Shown one piece after another: positions 1 through 9,232 of a DNA stretch of 64,000 nt. The stretch covers positions 153,018-217,017 of the forward strand of contig MKVQ01000017.1 in assembly GCA_001899635.1 (NCBI GenBank), written 5' to 3'. Both the position numbers and the translations under genes were made by a program. Under the pieces are notes generated by a model. That model made no database searches, had not been told where the DNA came from, and was given only the letters and a program-made list of their open reading frames with translations. Position 1 is the stretch's first letter. Each line of letters starts with the position of its first letter. The DNA comes from Myxococcales bacterium 68-20 (GTDB lineage: Bacteria > Myxococcota_A > Polyangia > Polyangiales > Polyangiaceae).

Positions 1-2888
1 GCACGGCGATTGTCGAGCTCGCAGACCATGAGCGTGACCGGGTTCCGCCGCGGTTCCTGCGCGACGAGCGCCTGGACGAGCGCCCCACGGAAGCGAGCCT
101 CCACCCGCTCGGCCTCCTCGCGCAGCGCCTCGAGCGAGCGTCGGCCATCGCTCTCGGCGGAGAGGAATCCCACGAGCGCAAGCTCCTCGATCGCGCAGAT
201 CTCCGCGAAGAGCTCGTCGAGTCGGTCGGTCAGTGCCGCGAGACGGGCATGCTCGCCGGTCATCTGCGCGATCTCTACGCCGTCGCGCGGTTGCGAGCGC
301 TCATGCTTCTTGCGTCTGCTGCCGTAGCCGAGCTGGGCGACCAGGTAGCCGACGTGATCCCGGAGCTGAACGATGCGATCGAGCCGGAGCTGCCTGTGCG
401 TGCGCCGGCGGATGTTCGTCACTGTCTCGAGTGCGTGGGCAGCCTGGTTGCTCCGCTTGCTCGGCATGCGCACGACGCCGAAACGAAGGCCCCCCTGAGC
501 TTCCCCGGGCTCCTCTCCCGGTTGCGTTGGTTCGTCCTCACGGGCGACGGAGATGCGGTCGCCTTCGATGTAGCCGCGTGCGGAGATGAGCCGGCCGACC
601 GGCGTGACGAGCTCACGCTCGACGTGGCGGCGGAGTGCCCGCGCTCCGTACGCTTCACTATTTCCGCCTTCGGCGAGGTGGGCGAGTGCCGTCTCCGAGA
701 TCGCGAGATCGAGGCCACGCTCGACGAGCCCGCGGCGCCGTGTGGCGCGGTCGGTCGTGATCCGGGTCACCTCACGGATGTCTTCCTCGCCGAGCGAGGG
801 GAACGCCACGATGCGATCGATGCGATTGACGAGCTCGGGTCGGAACGTCTCGCGGACGACCTTCACGTAGTGGCTGTCGTCGTCGCTCTTGCCGCCACCG
901 AAGCCGGTCTGCGCGCGGCGGTGCGATGCGCCGAGGTTCGAGGTGAGGATGACGATGGCGTTGTGGAACCAAGCCGTCTTGCCGCGGCCGTCCGTGAGGC
1001 GACCCTCGCCGCAGACTTGAAGGAGGAGATCGAAGGCTGCCGGATCGGCCTTCTCGATCTCGTCGAGGAGGATCACGGAGAAGGGCTGCTCGCGAACCTT
1101 GCGTGTGAGCAGGCCCTCGCCGCCATCCGCGCCGCGGAAGAGGCGCTCGGTGGCATGAGGGCTCGCGTATTCGCTCATGTCGAAGCGAACCAAGCGGTCC
1201 TCGCTCCCGAAGAGCAAGGTCGCGAGGGCACGGGCGAGCTCGGTCTTGCCGACGCCGGTTGGCCCGACGAAGAGCAACGTGGCGAGCGGCTTTCCCGCCG
1301 GCTGCAGGCCTGCCTTGACCACGCAGACGAGCTCGGCGACGCGCCGAACCGCCTCGTCTTGCCCGACGAGACGTCTCCGTAGCACGTCGAAGACTTCCTC
1401 GATCCGCAGCGCGTGGTCGTCACGCAGGAGGAACGTCGGCACGCCTGTCCGCACGCTGAAGAACTCATGAACGGCGTCGGGTCCGATCGGGGCGCCTGAG
1501 GTCTCGGAACCGAGCGCGATCTCGCGCGAGGCGCGAAGCTCCGCGGCGAGGCGGACGGCCTTGCCGGGGAACGACTCGTACGGAAGATAGCGATCGGCGA
1601 GCTCCACGAGCGTCGCGTTCCCCTCGGGCGTCAGCACCGGACGATCCGGCTCGCGAGTGGCTTGCTCGGTCGAGAGCTCGAAGAGCACCTTCAGCGCTCG
1701 GGCAGCGTCGAAGGGCTCGAGGCGAACACGCCCGAAGCAGGAGAAGAAGCCGCCGTTACGCGACTCGACCCGCTCGAGCACGTCTTCGCGGATCTCGCCG
1801 ACCACACGGACGCGGGAGTCTTCGAGCCAGGGCCGCATCGCGCTTGCGATGTCGACGTGGCCGCCTGGTCGATCGGCGAAGAGATCGGCAAGGTCGTCGA
1901 AGTACAGGATCGCATCGAGCAGGTGCGCGGCCTCCATCACGCGCCGCACACGCTCCTGCCATTGGCCGAAGCCGCTCATCCCGGCGATCAACCGCGCGCC
2001 CGACGTGGCGTACACGAAGCGCGGACGATTCACCTCGTGCTCGCGTTCGAGCCAGGTGCGAAAGAGCCCGGTCTTGCCGACTCGTTCCTTGCCGACGAGG
2101 AGCACGCTCGACCGATCCTCGCTACCGAGCATGCGCCGCAGCATCTCGAGCTCGTCGTCGCGGAGCGGGAACGAGCGCGGGGTCATCCGTCGCCCTCGTG
2201 CGAGACCCGCGTGATAGGGCTCGGCGACCGACTCGAGCACGCCGACGGCGTGCTTGCGCGCTTCGTGCTCGGCGATGCGCTTCCGAATGTTGGCGCCGGC
2301 GGTGATCGCGAGGCTGCCGCTGCGCTCGAAGCTCACCTCGAGACGAGCCAGCTGCTCGTGCCGCGGCGGAAGGAGGTCGAGCCACTCGAGAGGCGTGAGC
2401 TCGCGCGCCGCGACGATCCGCTTCACCTCGGAGGTGATGGCCTCGTCGAGATCTTCGGTGGCCGTCGCGAAGAACGTGTGCCCGAGGGGGACGACCATCA
2501 CCCAGCGGTCGCGCTGCCCCTTCGTGTTCGGGACGGTGGGAATGACGAGGCAGCTGACGCGGATCGGCGTGTCGACGTTCCAGCGTCGCGGGAGATCGGC
2601 GCGCGGAATGGGCACGTCGAGGGCGTGCAGCGTCGTCCCCTCCGGAAGGGCGAAGCGGAGCGCGGTCTCCGGCTCCGCCTTGGCGAGGTGCTCCGTCAGG
2701 AACATCTTCGCCTCGAGCAAGGCGTTCTCTTCTTCGCCGAAGCTGGCAAGCGATGGCTGGGCGGCAAGGGCGACGATTGAATCGCCGCTGCCGAGGTCCC
2801 GCACGAGCCCTAGAGTGACGAGGTCGATCTTCGGCACGGGCACCGCAAGATAGCGCAGCCACAAGACACTGCACGGGTCCCCGTGCAC
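1..2888 (-). CDS. Divergent Hsp100/Clp-type double AAA+ ATPase (C-terminus cut by window edge)
   Basis: An uninterrupted minus-strand frame of about 962 codons runs off the window at position 1. It has two ATPase modules. The first has Walker A GKERVGKT near residue 266 and a weak Walker B (ILYFDDL). The second has Walker A GPTGVGKT near residue 542 and Walker B VILLDEIEKAD near residue 605, followed by a Clp small domain. The roughly 250-residue N-terminus does not look like the Clp N-repeat. About 200 further residues after the small domain are charged and coiled-coil-like. Hsp100 proteins use ATP to thread and unfold proteins, and this one presumably does so in the cytoplasm with unknown clients. 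The GTG at 2888 is the first start after an in-frame TAG; GTGs at 2843 and 2837 are alternatives. It is not a standard ClpA, ClpB or ClpC, and no type VI secretion genes are visible beside it. Confidence 0.85.
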   Translation of the reverse strand, partial: MHGDPCSVLWLRYLAVPVPKIDLVTLGLVRDLGSGDSIVALAAQPSLASFGEEENALLEAKMFLTEHLAKAEPETALRFALPEGTTLHALDVPIPRADLPRRWNVDTPIRVSCLVIPTVPNTKGQRDRWVMVVPLGHTFFATATEDLDEAITSEVKRIVAARELTPLEWLDLLPPRHEQLARLEVSFERSGSLAITAGANIRKRIAEHEARKHAVGVLESVAEPYHAGLARGRRMTPRSFPLRDDELEMLRRMLGSEDRSSVLLVGKERVGKTGLFRTWLEREHEVNRPRFVYATSGARLIAGMSGFGQWQERVRRVMEAAHLLDAILYFDDLADLFADRPGGHVDIASAMRPWLEDSRVRVVGEIREDVLERVESRNGGFFSCFGRVRLEPFDAARALKVLFELSTEQATREPDRPVLTPEGNATLVELADRYLPYESFPGKAVRLAAELRASREIALGSETSGAPIGPDAVHEFFSVRTGVPTFLLRDDHALRIEEVFDVLRRRLVGQDEAVRRVAELVCVVKAGLQPAGKPLATLLFVGPTGVGKTELARALATLLFGSEDRLVRFDMSEYASPHATERLFRGADGGEGLLTRKVREQPFSVILLDEIEKADPAAFDLLLQVCGEGRLTDGRGKTAWFHNAIVILTSNLGASHRRAQTGFGGGKSDDDSHYVKVVRETFRPELVNRIDRIVAFPSLGEEDIREVTRITTDRATRRRGLVERGLDLAISETALAHLAEGGNSEAYGARALRRHVERELVTPVGRLISARGYIEGDRISVAREDEPTQPGEEPGEAQGGLRFGVVRMPSKRSNQAAHALETVTNIRRRTHRQLRLDRIVQLRDHVGYLVAQLGYGSRRKKHERSQPRDGVEIAQMTGEHARLAALTDRLDELFAEICAIEELALVGFLSAESDGRRSLEALREEAERVEARFRGALVQALVAQEPRRNPVTLMVCELDNRR

Positions 2889-3164
2889 GACGCAGCGTGA
2901 TTCGGCCGGCTCACCGTCCGCCTCCCCACCCCGCGTTCGAACGATCTACGCGCTCGGCGCTACCACGCCCTTGGCGCAGCAAGCCGAAGATGATCTCGAA
3001 CGCGGCTCACGCGGACGAGCCTAGAAACCGTTGTGCACATCGCAGGCATCGGGAACGGGGAACCGCGCTCTCGATCCGGCAGCGCGGCTCGCGGAAAGCG
3101 GCGGATTTCTCGACCGCTTTGACGTGCCGTTCGGTGCGCCGACCGTGATACCTTGCTCGGCCTC

Positions 3165-4004
3165 ATGAGCGAGCATCAGAGCGTCGTCGAGCGCCTCGAG
3201 GAGACCGTGAAGGCCGTGCGTGCGCGCACCAGCATCACGCCCCGCGTGGGCGTCGTCCTCGGGAGCGGGCTTGGTGCGTTCGCGGACACGCTCCGCGGCG
3301 TCGAGAAGATCCCCTACGCGGAGATCCCTCACATCCCGCCGCCGAAGGTGATCGGTCATGCGGGCAACCTGTGCTTCGGTCACGTCGACGACGTGCCGGT
3401 CGTCTGCATGCAGGGTCGCGTGCACCTCTACGAGGGGCACCCGATCTGGCAGGTGGTCCACGGCGTCCGCGTGATGGCTCGCCTCGGAGTCTCGTGCGTG
3501 CTCGTTACCAACGCGGCCGGCGGTGTCGACCCCACCTGGGCGGCCGGCGATCTGATGGTCGTCACCGACCACATCAACTTGATGTACCACCACCCGCTGA
3601 TCGGGCCGAACGAGGAGGCGCTCGGCACGCGCTTCCCCGACATGTCGAACGCCTACGACAAGGCGCTTCGGGCCAAGCTCGCCGCGGTGTCGGAGCACGA
3701 GAAGCTCCCGCTTCGCGAGGGCGTCTACGCCGGCCTCCTCGGTCCGTCCTACGAGACCCCCGCCGAGATCCGGATGCTCCGCGTGCTCGGCGCGCAGGCG
3801 GTCGGCATGAGCACGGTGCCCGAGGTGATCGCACTCCGCCACATGCGCGTCCCCGTCGCGGCGCTCTCCTGCATCACGAACCTCGCCGCCGGCGTCGGCA
3901 GCGGCGAGCTCGATCACTCCGAGGTCGAGGCGATCGCGAAGGCTCGCCGCGAAGATCTCCAGCGCCTCCTGCGCGGTTGGATCGTGGAGGCAGGAAAGCC
4001 GTGA
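3165..4004 (+). CDS. punA: Purine nucleoside phosphorylase (trimeric class)
   Basis: This 279-residue protein has the hallmarks of the trimeric PNP family: the phosphate loop GSGLGAFAD near the N-terminus, GRVHLYEGH, VTNAAGGV, GPSYETPAE, and the C-terminal MSTVPE and TNLAAG motifs that contact the purine. The Asn in TNLAAG fits preference for 6-oxopurines. It would split inosine or guanosine with phosphate into base and ribose-1-phosphate in the cytoplasm. The length is normal for the family. The ATG at 3165 is chosen over an upstream TTG at 3153. Its stop overlaps the start of the cytidine deaminase gene, so the two are translationally coupled nucleoside-salvage genes. The symbol is by family resemblance. 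Confidence 0.95.
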   Translation: MSEHQSVVERLEETVKAVRARTSITPRVGVVLGSGLGAFADTLRGVEKIPYAEIPHIPPPKVIGHAGNLCFGHVDDVPVVCMQGRVHLYEGHPIWQVVHGVRVMARLGVSCVLVTNAAGGVDPTWAAGDLMVVTDHINLMYHHPLIGPNEEALGTRFPDMSNAYDKALRAKLAAVSEHEKLPLREGVYAGLLGPSYETPAEIRMLRVLGAQAVGMSTVPEVIALRHMRVPVAALSCITNLAAGVGSGELDHSEVEAIAKARREDLQRLLRGWIVEAGKP

Positions 4005-4552
4005 GCGCGAAGAAGAAGGCGCTCCCGCGCCCGCCCGCCAAGACCGCGAAGAAGAAGGCCGCGAGCTCGAAGGCGGTGAGCAGCAAAGCCGTGCGCAACA
4101 AGGCAGCGAGCAAGAGCCCCGTGCGCAAGCAGCCCGATCCCCACGCATCGCTGCTCGACGAGCTCGTGCAGCGCGCGACGGCGGTCCGCAAGAACGCGTA
4201 CGCTCCGTATTCGCGCTACAGCGTCGGCGCGGCGATCGCGACGAAGAGCGGGCGCATCTTCGAGGGCTGCAACGTCGAGAACGCATCCCTCGGCGCCACC
4301 ATCTGCGCCGAGCGCGGCGCGATCATGCAGATGATCGCGGCCGGCGAGCGCGAGCCGATCGCCTGCGCGGTGGTCACCGGCGGCGAAGACGGCGCGTCGC
4401 CGTGCGGCATCTGCCGCCAGGTCCTCGCCGAGTTCGCGAAGGACATGCCCATCGTCCTCGTGGGCCTCGGCGCACGCGACGGCGAGACCGGCCACGTCGT
4501 CCAGCTCGCCGATCTCCTCCCGCTCGCATTCGACGGCTCCGCGCTTCGCTGA
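4001..4552 (+). CDS. cdd: Cytidine deaminase with Lys/Ala-rich N-terminal tail
   Basis: The last 135 or so of 183 residues form a tetrameric-type cytidine deaminase: NVENASLGATICAERGAI carries the first zinc cysteine and the catalytic Glu, and PCGICRQVL gives the other two cysteines. It converts cytidine or deoxycytidine to uridine forms. The first ~46 residues are an added basic tail of AKKK and SSKAV-like repeats resembling histone H1 tails, absent from ordinary bacterial deaminases. The GTG start at 4001 overlaps the purine nucleoside phosphorylase stop by 4 bases (GTGA), which supports coupled translation. The tail might bind nucleic acid or polyanions, but that is inference. Confidence 0.93.
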   Translation: MSAKKKALPRPPAKTAKKKAASSKAVSSKAVRNKAASKSPVRKQPDPHASLLDELVQRATAVRKNAYAPYSRYSVGAAIATKSGRIFEGCNVENASLGATICAERGAIMQMIAAGEREPIACAVVTGGEDGASPCGICRQVLAEFAKDMPIVLVGLGARDGETGHVVQLADLLPLAFDGSALR

Positions 4553-4634
4553 GCTCACGTCGCGTCGCGTGACGCGCGAGCGCGTGACGCCCGCGGACTC
4601 GGTCGTCCTGGTCGCCTAGATCTCCGAGCCCACA

Positions 4635-4663
4635 GATCGGCGCCGTATCGAGCGGCGCCGATC
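4635..4663. terminator. Hairpin between convergent genes
   Basis: A perfect 11-bp inverted repeat (GATCGGCGCCG / CGGCGCCGATC) with a 7-base loop lies between the end of the deaminase gene and the end of the convergent lipoprotein gene. It can fold on either strand and is probably a bidirectional terminator. There is no clear T-run. Confidence 0.6.
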
Positions 4664-4682
4664 CGCGAATCTCACGCCGCGG

Positions 4683-6482
4683 TCAGTTGATCGGCGCGAG
4701 CGGCGTCGGCACGAGCTTCCGGAGCGCCATCCCACCGGGATACGCGTAGCTCGTCGAGTAGCCCCACCCCCAAACCGTCGCCGTGAACGGGCCGTCGCTC
4801 CGCATGCGGTGGCGGCCGCTCGTGCAGGAGGCCTCGCCGGGACCGAAGTTGCGGATCAGGTCGACGCGGGCCCACTCGTACTCGCCCCGCGTTCCGACGG
4901 GGCGGAACTCGGTCACGTTGCCGGCGCACTCGAGCCAGACGTCGTGGAAGATGCCGTCGCTCTTCGCCCTCACGATGACGAGCGACGTCTCGCGGTACGT
5001 CGGATCGGCGAAGAAGGTATACGAGCTCAGGTACTGCCCGGCGGGGACCACGTTGACGAACTCCGGATCTCCCATGAAGGCGAAGGGACGCACCGGAAAA
5101 TGCTGCGCCGCTTCCTTCCCGCTGCCGGACATGTACGCCGCGACGTAGATCGGATGATCGGCGTCCTGTGAGCGAACGACGAACGGCCGTCCCACCGAGG
5201 TGTAGAGGGTCGCGATCTCCCCCGCCGACATGGTGAGGGGAGCGCCGGCCGGCGCGACGGGATCGTAGTCGAGCTGCGTTCCGTCCTTCGCTGCGACGAT
5301 GCGATAGGCCATCGGCTCGCTCTCGTCGCCGTCGACACGCGGACGGTAGCCCGCGGCGACGTACTCCGATCCCCAGCTCTCGAACGCGGGGACCTGCTGA
5401 GACGCGTAATCACAGGACGTGCGCGTCGAAGGAACGTTCATGCATTCATGTCCGCCGAAGATGCTCGTCGGCTTGTTCGACATGACCACGCTCCCGGAGA
5501 GCTCCTCGCGCTGATTGATCTGGAGCACCTGCCCCTTGTCGAGACGGTAGGTCGCCGGCGCGTGCGCGGCCGTCCCCACGACCCCGTGCCCATCCTGGAT
5601 GGCGCGCGTTGGACGGATGGTGACCTCCGTGCCGTCCTCCGACGCGACGATCTGCGCGGAGGGGCCACCGATGCTCGTGACGGTACCGCCCCAGGCGTTG
5701 ACGAGAAGATGCTGCGTTCCCCACGTCGGGACCGGGAGTAGAAGCGTCGCCGACGGCGTCGCGCTCTCGGCTCCCATCGGGTAGATCGCCGAGAGGTTCA
5801 CCGGTGCGTTCGTCGTGAGGCGGAACGCGGAGCCAATCCCGGTCCTGTCCGGGAGCGCGTCTTCGTACGTGGCCGGGATGACCCCGTCCGGACAAGGCGC
5901 GGCCCCCTCGCCGCTCCCTGGAAGGTCGGGAGAGCGGTCGGAGACGACGAGGATGGCGCTGTCACCTGCAGCGATCGGGCCGACGTGCGGGGTCAGCGTG
6001 GGATCGCCGGGCTTCGCGTCGTAGAGCGACTTCGAGATGTCGAGCGGCTTGCCCCCGAGCTCGAGCGCGACCTCGAGCGGTTGGTTCGACGTGTTGACGA
6101 CGTAGACCGCATAGCAGGCTTGTTGAAAGACCTTCGTGAAGCGCGGCGGCTGGAAGTAGAACTCGCAACCGTTCGAGCTGCGGTCCGCGGCGGCTGCCTC
6201 GCACGGCTCCCGGCACGCGCCCGCGCCGCACGCGAGCTCCGCCGGGCACGTCTCGGCGATCGATCCATCGCACGCTCGGATGACCGAGCGCCCGTCGAGC
6301 GAGCATTGGAGCAAGCACTCCGGCCCGTCGGCAGAGACGGAGGCGTCCTCCACGAAGGTCTCCTTGCGCTCCTCGAAGCCGCCCCGGTCCTCCCGGCAGG
6401 CAGCGACGGACACGGCCGCGAGGGCAGAGCCGAGCAGGGCGACCGCTGCGAATACAGCGCGCGGTTCTTTGCGATTCATCAT
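4683..6482 (-). CDS. IgGFc-binding-domain-like exported protein, last gene of a five-gene operon
   Basis: This 599-residue protein starts with a lipoprotein-type signal (hydrophobic stretch ending VSVAAC, then Arg-Glu-Asp). A short Cys-rich section around residues 55-105 leads into a large beta-rich region containing LSAIYPMG, LLLPVPTWGTQHLLVNAWGG and QVPAFESWGSEYVAAGY. These motifs recur in bacterial proteins assigned to the IgGFc-binding family, which are surface proteins of unknown role in myxobacteria. Its ATG overlaps the stop of the upstream RCC1-like gene by 4 bases (ATGA), so it is translationally coupled. The family name is historical and does not imply antibody binding here. Confidence 0.8.
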   Translation of the reverse strand: MMNRKEPRAVFAAVALLGSALAAVSVAACREDRGGFEERKETFVEDASVSADGPECLLQCSLDGRSVIRACDGSIAETCPAELACGAGACREPCEAAAADRSSNGCEFYFQPPRFTKVFQQACYAVYVVNTSNQPLEVALELGGKPLDISKSLYDAKPGDPTLTPHVGPIAAGDSAILVVSDRSPDLPGSGEGAAPCPDGVIPATYEDALPDRTGIGSAFRLTTNAPVNLSAIYPMGAESATPSATLLLPVPTWGTQHLLVNAWGGTVTSIGGPSAQIVASEDGTEVTIRPTRAIQDGHGVVGTAAHAPATYRLDKGQVLQINQREELSGSVVMSNKPTSIFGGHECMNVPSTRTSCDYASQQVPAFESWGSEYVAAGYRPRVDGDESEPMAYRIVAAKDGTQLDYDPVAPAGAPLTMSAGEIATLYTSVGRPFVVRSQDADHPIYVAAYMSGSGKEAAQHFPVRPFAFMGDPEFVNVVPAGQYLSSYTFFADPTYRETSLVIVRAKSDGIFHDVWLECAGNVTEFRPVGTRGEYEWARVDLIRNFGPGEASCTSGRHRMRSDGPFTATVWGWGYSTSYAYPGGMALRKLVPTPLAPIN

Positions 6483-7888
6483 GGCAGCACCACCTCACGC
6501 GGGACGAGCGTCGGGTTCTTGTGTCCGCCGCCGAGCTGTCCGAACCGATCACCGCCCCAGCAATGGACCTTGCCCGTCGTCAGGAGGGCACACGTCGACG
6601 TATCCAGCGTCCTGACCTCCACGGCGGGACCGGGGAGGCCGACGACCTTGACCGGCAGAGGCGCGTCTTTCGTCGTTCCGTCTCCGAGCACACCGTTCGT
6701 GTTCTTCCCCCAGCAGTAGACGTCGCCCGAGACGCCGGTCGCGCATCCACGCGCGTTGGTCCGGGACGTGGTCGAGATCTGGACGACCGGCTCGGGCGTC
6801 GGGATGCGCTCGGGGAGGGCGTGCTCGATGAACGACTCCTCGGGGACGGGGTCGCCGTCGATGATGAACATCGGCTCGGCGGGAGCTCGCCAACAGTAGG
6901 CGATCCCTTCGGCCACTGCGCACGCCGCGCCCTCGAGCACGTCGACGCTCGAGACGCCGGTGAGGGCGACGGCTCTCGGGTACGGATCGGGGAACAGCGA
7001 CGATACGCGGCCGATCGTCGGGTTCATGCCCCAGCTCAGGAGGGTCCCATCTTCGCGGAGGAGGAAGGACGCCATGCCGAGATGGATGCTCCGGATCTTC
7101 GCCCCCTGTGGGATCGCGACCGGTTGCGGAGCAAGCAGCTCGTTCCCCGGAGGCCTGTCGAACGGAGCGATCTGACCAAAGCCGTTCCGTCCCCAGCAGA
7201 GGAGGCCGTCGTCCACCGCGGCGCAGGCCACGCCGGTGTCCAAGAAGAAGCCGAGCGGGCTGTTGTGCACGGCCACCCTCGTTGCAGGCGGAATCGGGAG
7301 CTTCACGGGCGTGTGCTCGTTCGTGAACGACGACGTGCTGCGAAGGAACGGGCCCTTTCCCCAGCACCACGTCGCGCCGTCCTCGTCGATGGCGCACGTA
7401 TGATCGAGGGCGACGACGTTCGAGAGTCCTTCGACACGCGTGGCGATTGCGCTGTTGGCGACGCCATAGCCGGCCTCGCCGCGCCCGAGCTGGCCATCCT
7501 GGTTCTGCCCCCAGCATGCCACCGTGCCGTCGTGCAGAAGCGCGCAGTAGCCCTCACGGTCGTGGAGACCGAGCGTCGTCACGAGCGAGGTCGCACACGA
7601 AGCCGAAGCACAGACGACGGGGCGCGGCCCCGCATCCGACGTCGCCGCGTCCGGACGCGACGGCCCGGCGTCGATCACGCCGCCGCCATCGTGGAGCTCG
7701 GCCACGTCAGGAGCGGCCGAAGCGTCGGTGTGGGCAGCGTCGGGCCCGTCGGCTCCCGCGATCACGTCGCTGTCGCTCGAGCAGCTCGCCATCATGCCCC
7801 CCGCTCCCGCAGCGAGCAGGGTCAGGACGAGCGCGCCCGACAACCGACGGTCAAGGAGTCTTCTTGTAGAATGCACTATTCGCTCCAA
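6479..7888 (-). CDS. RCC1-repeat lipoprotein
   Basis: After an N-terminal hydrophobic segment ending MMASC and an Asp/Ala-rich linker to about residue 90, the 469-residue protein consists of RCC1-type propeller blades. Each carries a variant of CALLHDGTVACWGQNQDGQLG, with repeated Cys and CWG or CWGRNGFGQ elements. The Cys pairs suggest disulphides, which suits an exported protein. RCC1-like propellers are protein-binding scaffolds; no partner can be named. The gene begins inside the last 38 bases of the upstream gene and its stop overlaps the next start, so it sits in the middle of a compact operon. ATG 7888 is used; an in-frame GTG twelve bases later is possible. Confidence 0.85.
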   Translation of the reverse strand: MERIVHSTRRLLDRRLSGALVLTLLAAGAGGMMASCSSDSDVIAGADGPDAAHTDASAAPDVAELHDGGGVIDAGPSRPDAATSDAGPRPVVCASASCATSLVTTLGLHDREGYCALLHDGTVACWGQNQDGQLGRGEAGYGVANSAIATRVEGLSNVVALDHTCAIDEDGATWCWGKGPFLRSTSSFTNEHTPVKLPIPPATRVAVHNSPLGFFLDTGVACAAVDDGLLCWGRNGFGQIAPFDRPPGNELLAPQPVAIPQGAKIRSIHLGMASFLLREDGTLLSWGMNPTIGRVSSLFPDPYPRAVALTGVSSVDVLEGAACAVAEGIAYCWRAPAEPMFIIDGDPVPEESFIEHALPERIPTPEPVVQISTTSRTNARGCATGVSGDVYCWGKNTNGVLGDGTTKDAPLPVKVVGLPGPAVEVRTLDTSTCALLTTGKVHCWGGDRFGQLGGGHKNPTLVPREVVLP

Positions 7889-9188
7889 CGGCCCAGAGGT
7901 TGGTGTTCGACGTCCCGCGAATTCGCTGCAGCGCCTTGGAGTTCGGCAAGCCGTTCAGAGCGAGCGTCGAGTATTGGAATCCCCCGCCATCGGCCCAGAT
8001 GTTCGTGCCCCGCACGATGCTCGCGTTGAAGCTGTCGGTGGTGCTCGTCGGAGGGGCAACGACGAACCAGAGGTCGTCCTCGGAAGCTCCCCACACCGAG
8101 CGCAGCGCAACGCTCAGCTCGGGCGACGGGCTCGTGACGTCGACCGCGTATCCGCCAGCGCCGTTCGGCGCGATCCTCACGACGTCGTTGTTCGGCACCG
8201 TCCCGAACGACACGCCGATGAAGCGGTCCTTCGCCGGCGCGTGGATCGCGTCGCCCGTAGCGCGACCAAAGGCGCCCGCGATCGGAATGGCCTCCGAGCC
8301 GGCCTTCTGTCCGCAGCCGCGGCTCGGGTTGCCGTCGACGACCGGCTCGTAGCCCGCGGCCGTCTTGCGCACGACGACGGCGCACCTGCCTCCCCTGAAC
8401 CCGCCCGCCCGCGTGCCGACGAACCAGGCGTCGTCGCGAGACGTTCCCGTGGCGCCGTGGAACGTCACCGGATACACCGCGTCGTCATCGACGTACGCTT
8501 CGATCCATGGCGAAGCGCCGGCGTCATCGGCATCGCCGGCGAGGCGATGGATCTTCGCGCACGACATGACGAAGACGTCGCTCTTGCTCGTACCCCAGAC
8601 GCGAGGTGTCTCGGTGGCATTGCACTCGAACGAGAAGCGTTTCCACGACCAATCGGTCGCCGGCGGGATGGGCCGCTTGCCGTAGTGGACCAGGCCTCCC
8701 GGCGAGCTCCAGCTCGACGTCGTGAAGTAGACCTCGTCGGCGTTCGGCGCCCAGACGCTTCCCGCCACCGCATCGACGTAGTGGAGCGTGTCGTCGTCGA
8801 TGGCCGACCATCGATTGCTGGCGTCGCTCCACTCGAGAAACCTCACGCTCCCGAGCTGCGTGCCCGCGATCGCGAAGGCGCTACCTGCGAGTGGCCAGAC
8901 GTCGTTGAGCTCGAGCTCGTCGCTATAGGTCGGCAACTCCGTGAGGCACCAGCCGTCCGGGCTGCAGGTCGCCGATCCGGCACCGTCGGGCCCCGCATCG
9001 AGGATGGCACCACCGTCGGGCCCTGCTTCACGAGCCTCCCCGCCATCTTCGGTGGGCACCGTCGTTCCACCCTCGGGAACGTCGCGCGGAGCCGCAGAGG
9101 TCTCGTCGTCGTTTCCCGAGGCCACGCACGCGACGGCGGCGGCCATCGAGATCGACACGCCCGCGATGCGGAAGACCAGCGACTTCAT
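7851..9188 (-). CDS. Secreted propeller-like lipoprotein of unknown function
   Basis: The 445-residue product has a signal sequence with lipobox-like AVACVAS, a linker of PDGG/DAG repeats, one Cys pair, then repeated blades such as LNDVWPLAG, SVWAPNADEVYFTTSS, RVWGTSKSDVFVMS, TSRDDAWFVG, SVWGASEDDLWFVV and NLWAVG. These resemble the blades of the neighbouring upstream protein, so the two are probably distant paralogues. ATG 9188 is preferred to an ATG at 9236 because AAGGAG lies about 7 bases upstream and the signal peptide then starts at the N-terminus. The 9236 start would overlap the upstream stop by 4 bases, so it stays possible. No enzymatic motif is visible. Confidence 0.8.
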   Translation of the reverse strand: MKSLVFRIAGVSISMAAAVACVASGNDDETSAAPRDVPEGGTTVPTEDGGEAREAGPDGGAILDAGPDGAGSATCSPDGWCLTELPTYSDELELNDVWPLAGSAFAIAGTQLGSVRFLEWSDASNRWSAIDDDTLHYVDAVAGSVWAPNADEVYFTTSSWSSPGGLVHYGKRPIPPATDWSWKRFSFECNATETPRVWGTSKSDVFVMSCAKIHRLAGDADDAGASPWIEAYVDDDAVYPVTFHGATGTSRDDAWFVGTRAGGFRGGRCAVVVRKTAAGYEPVVDGNPSRGCGQKAGSEAIPIAGAFGRATGDAIHAPAKDRFIGVSFGTVPNNDVVRIAPNGAGGYAVDVTSPSPELSVALRSVWGASEDDLWFVVAPPTSTTDSFNASIVRGTNIWADGGGFQYSTLALNGLPNSKALQRIRGTSNTNLWAVGANSAFYKKTP

Positions 9189-9232
9189 TCTCGAGGCTCC
9201 TTCGGGTTGCCTCTCCGGCCTTCGGCCGTTCC

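Noticed and set aside
249-2780. Two long plus-strand open frames over the first 2.8 kb
   Set aside because: They are the antisense of the Hsp100 ATPase, whose Walker motifs are unmistakable on the minus strand.
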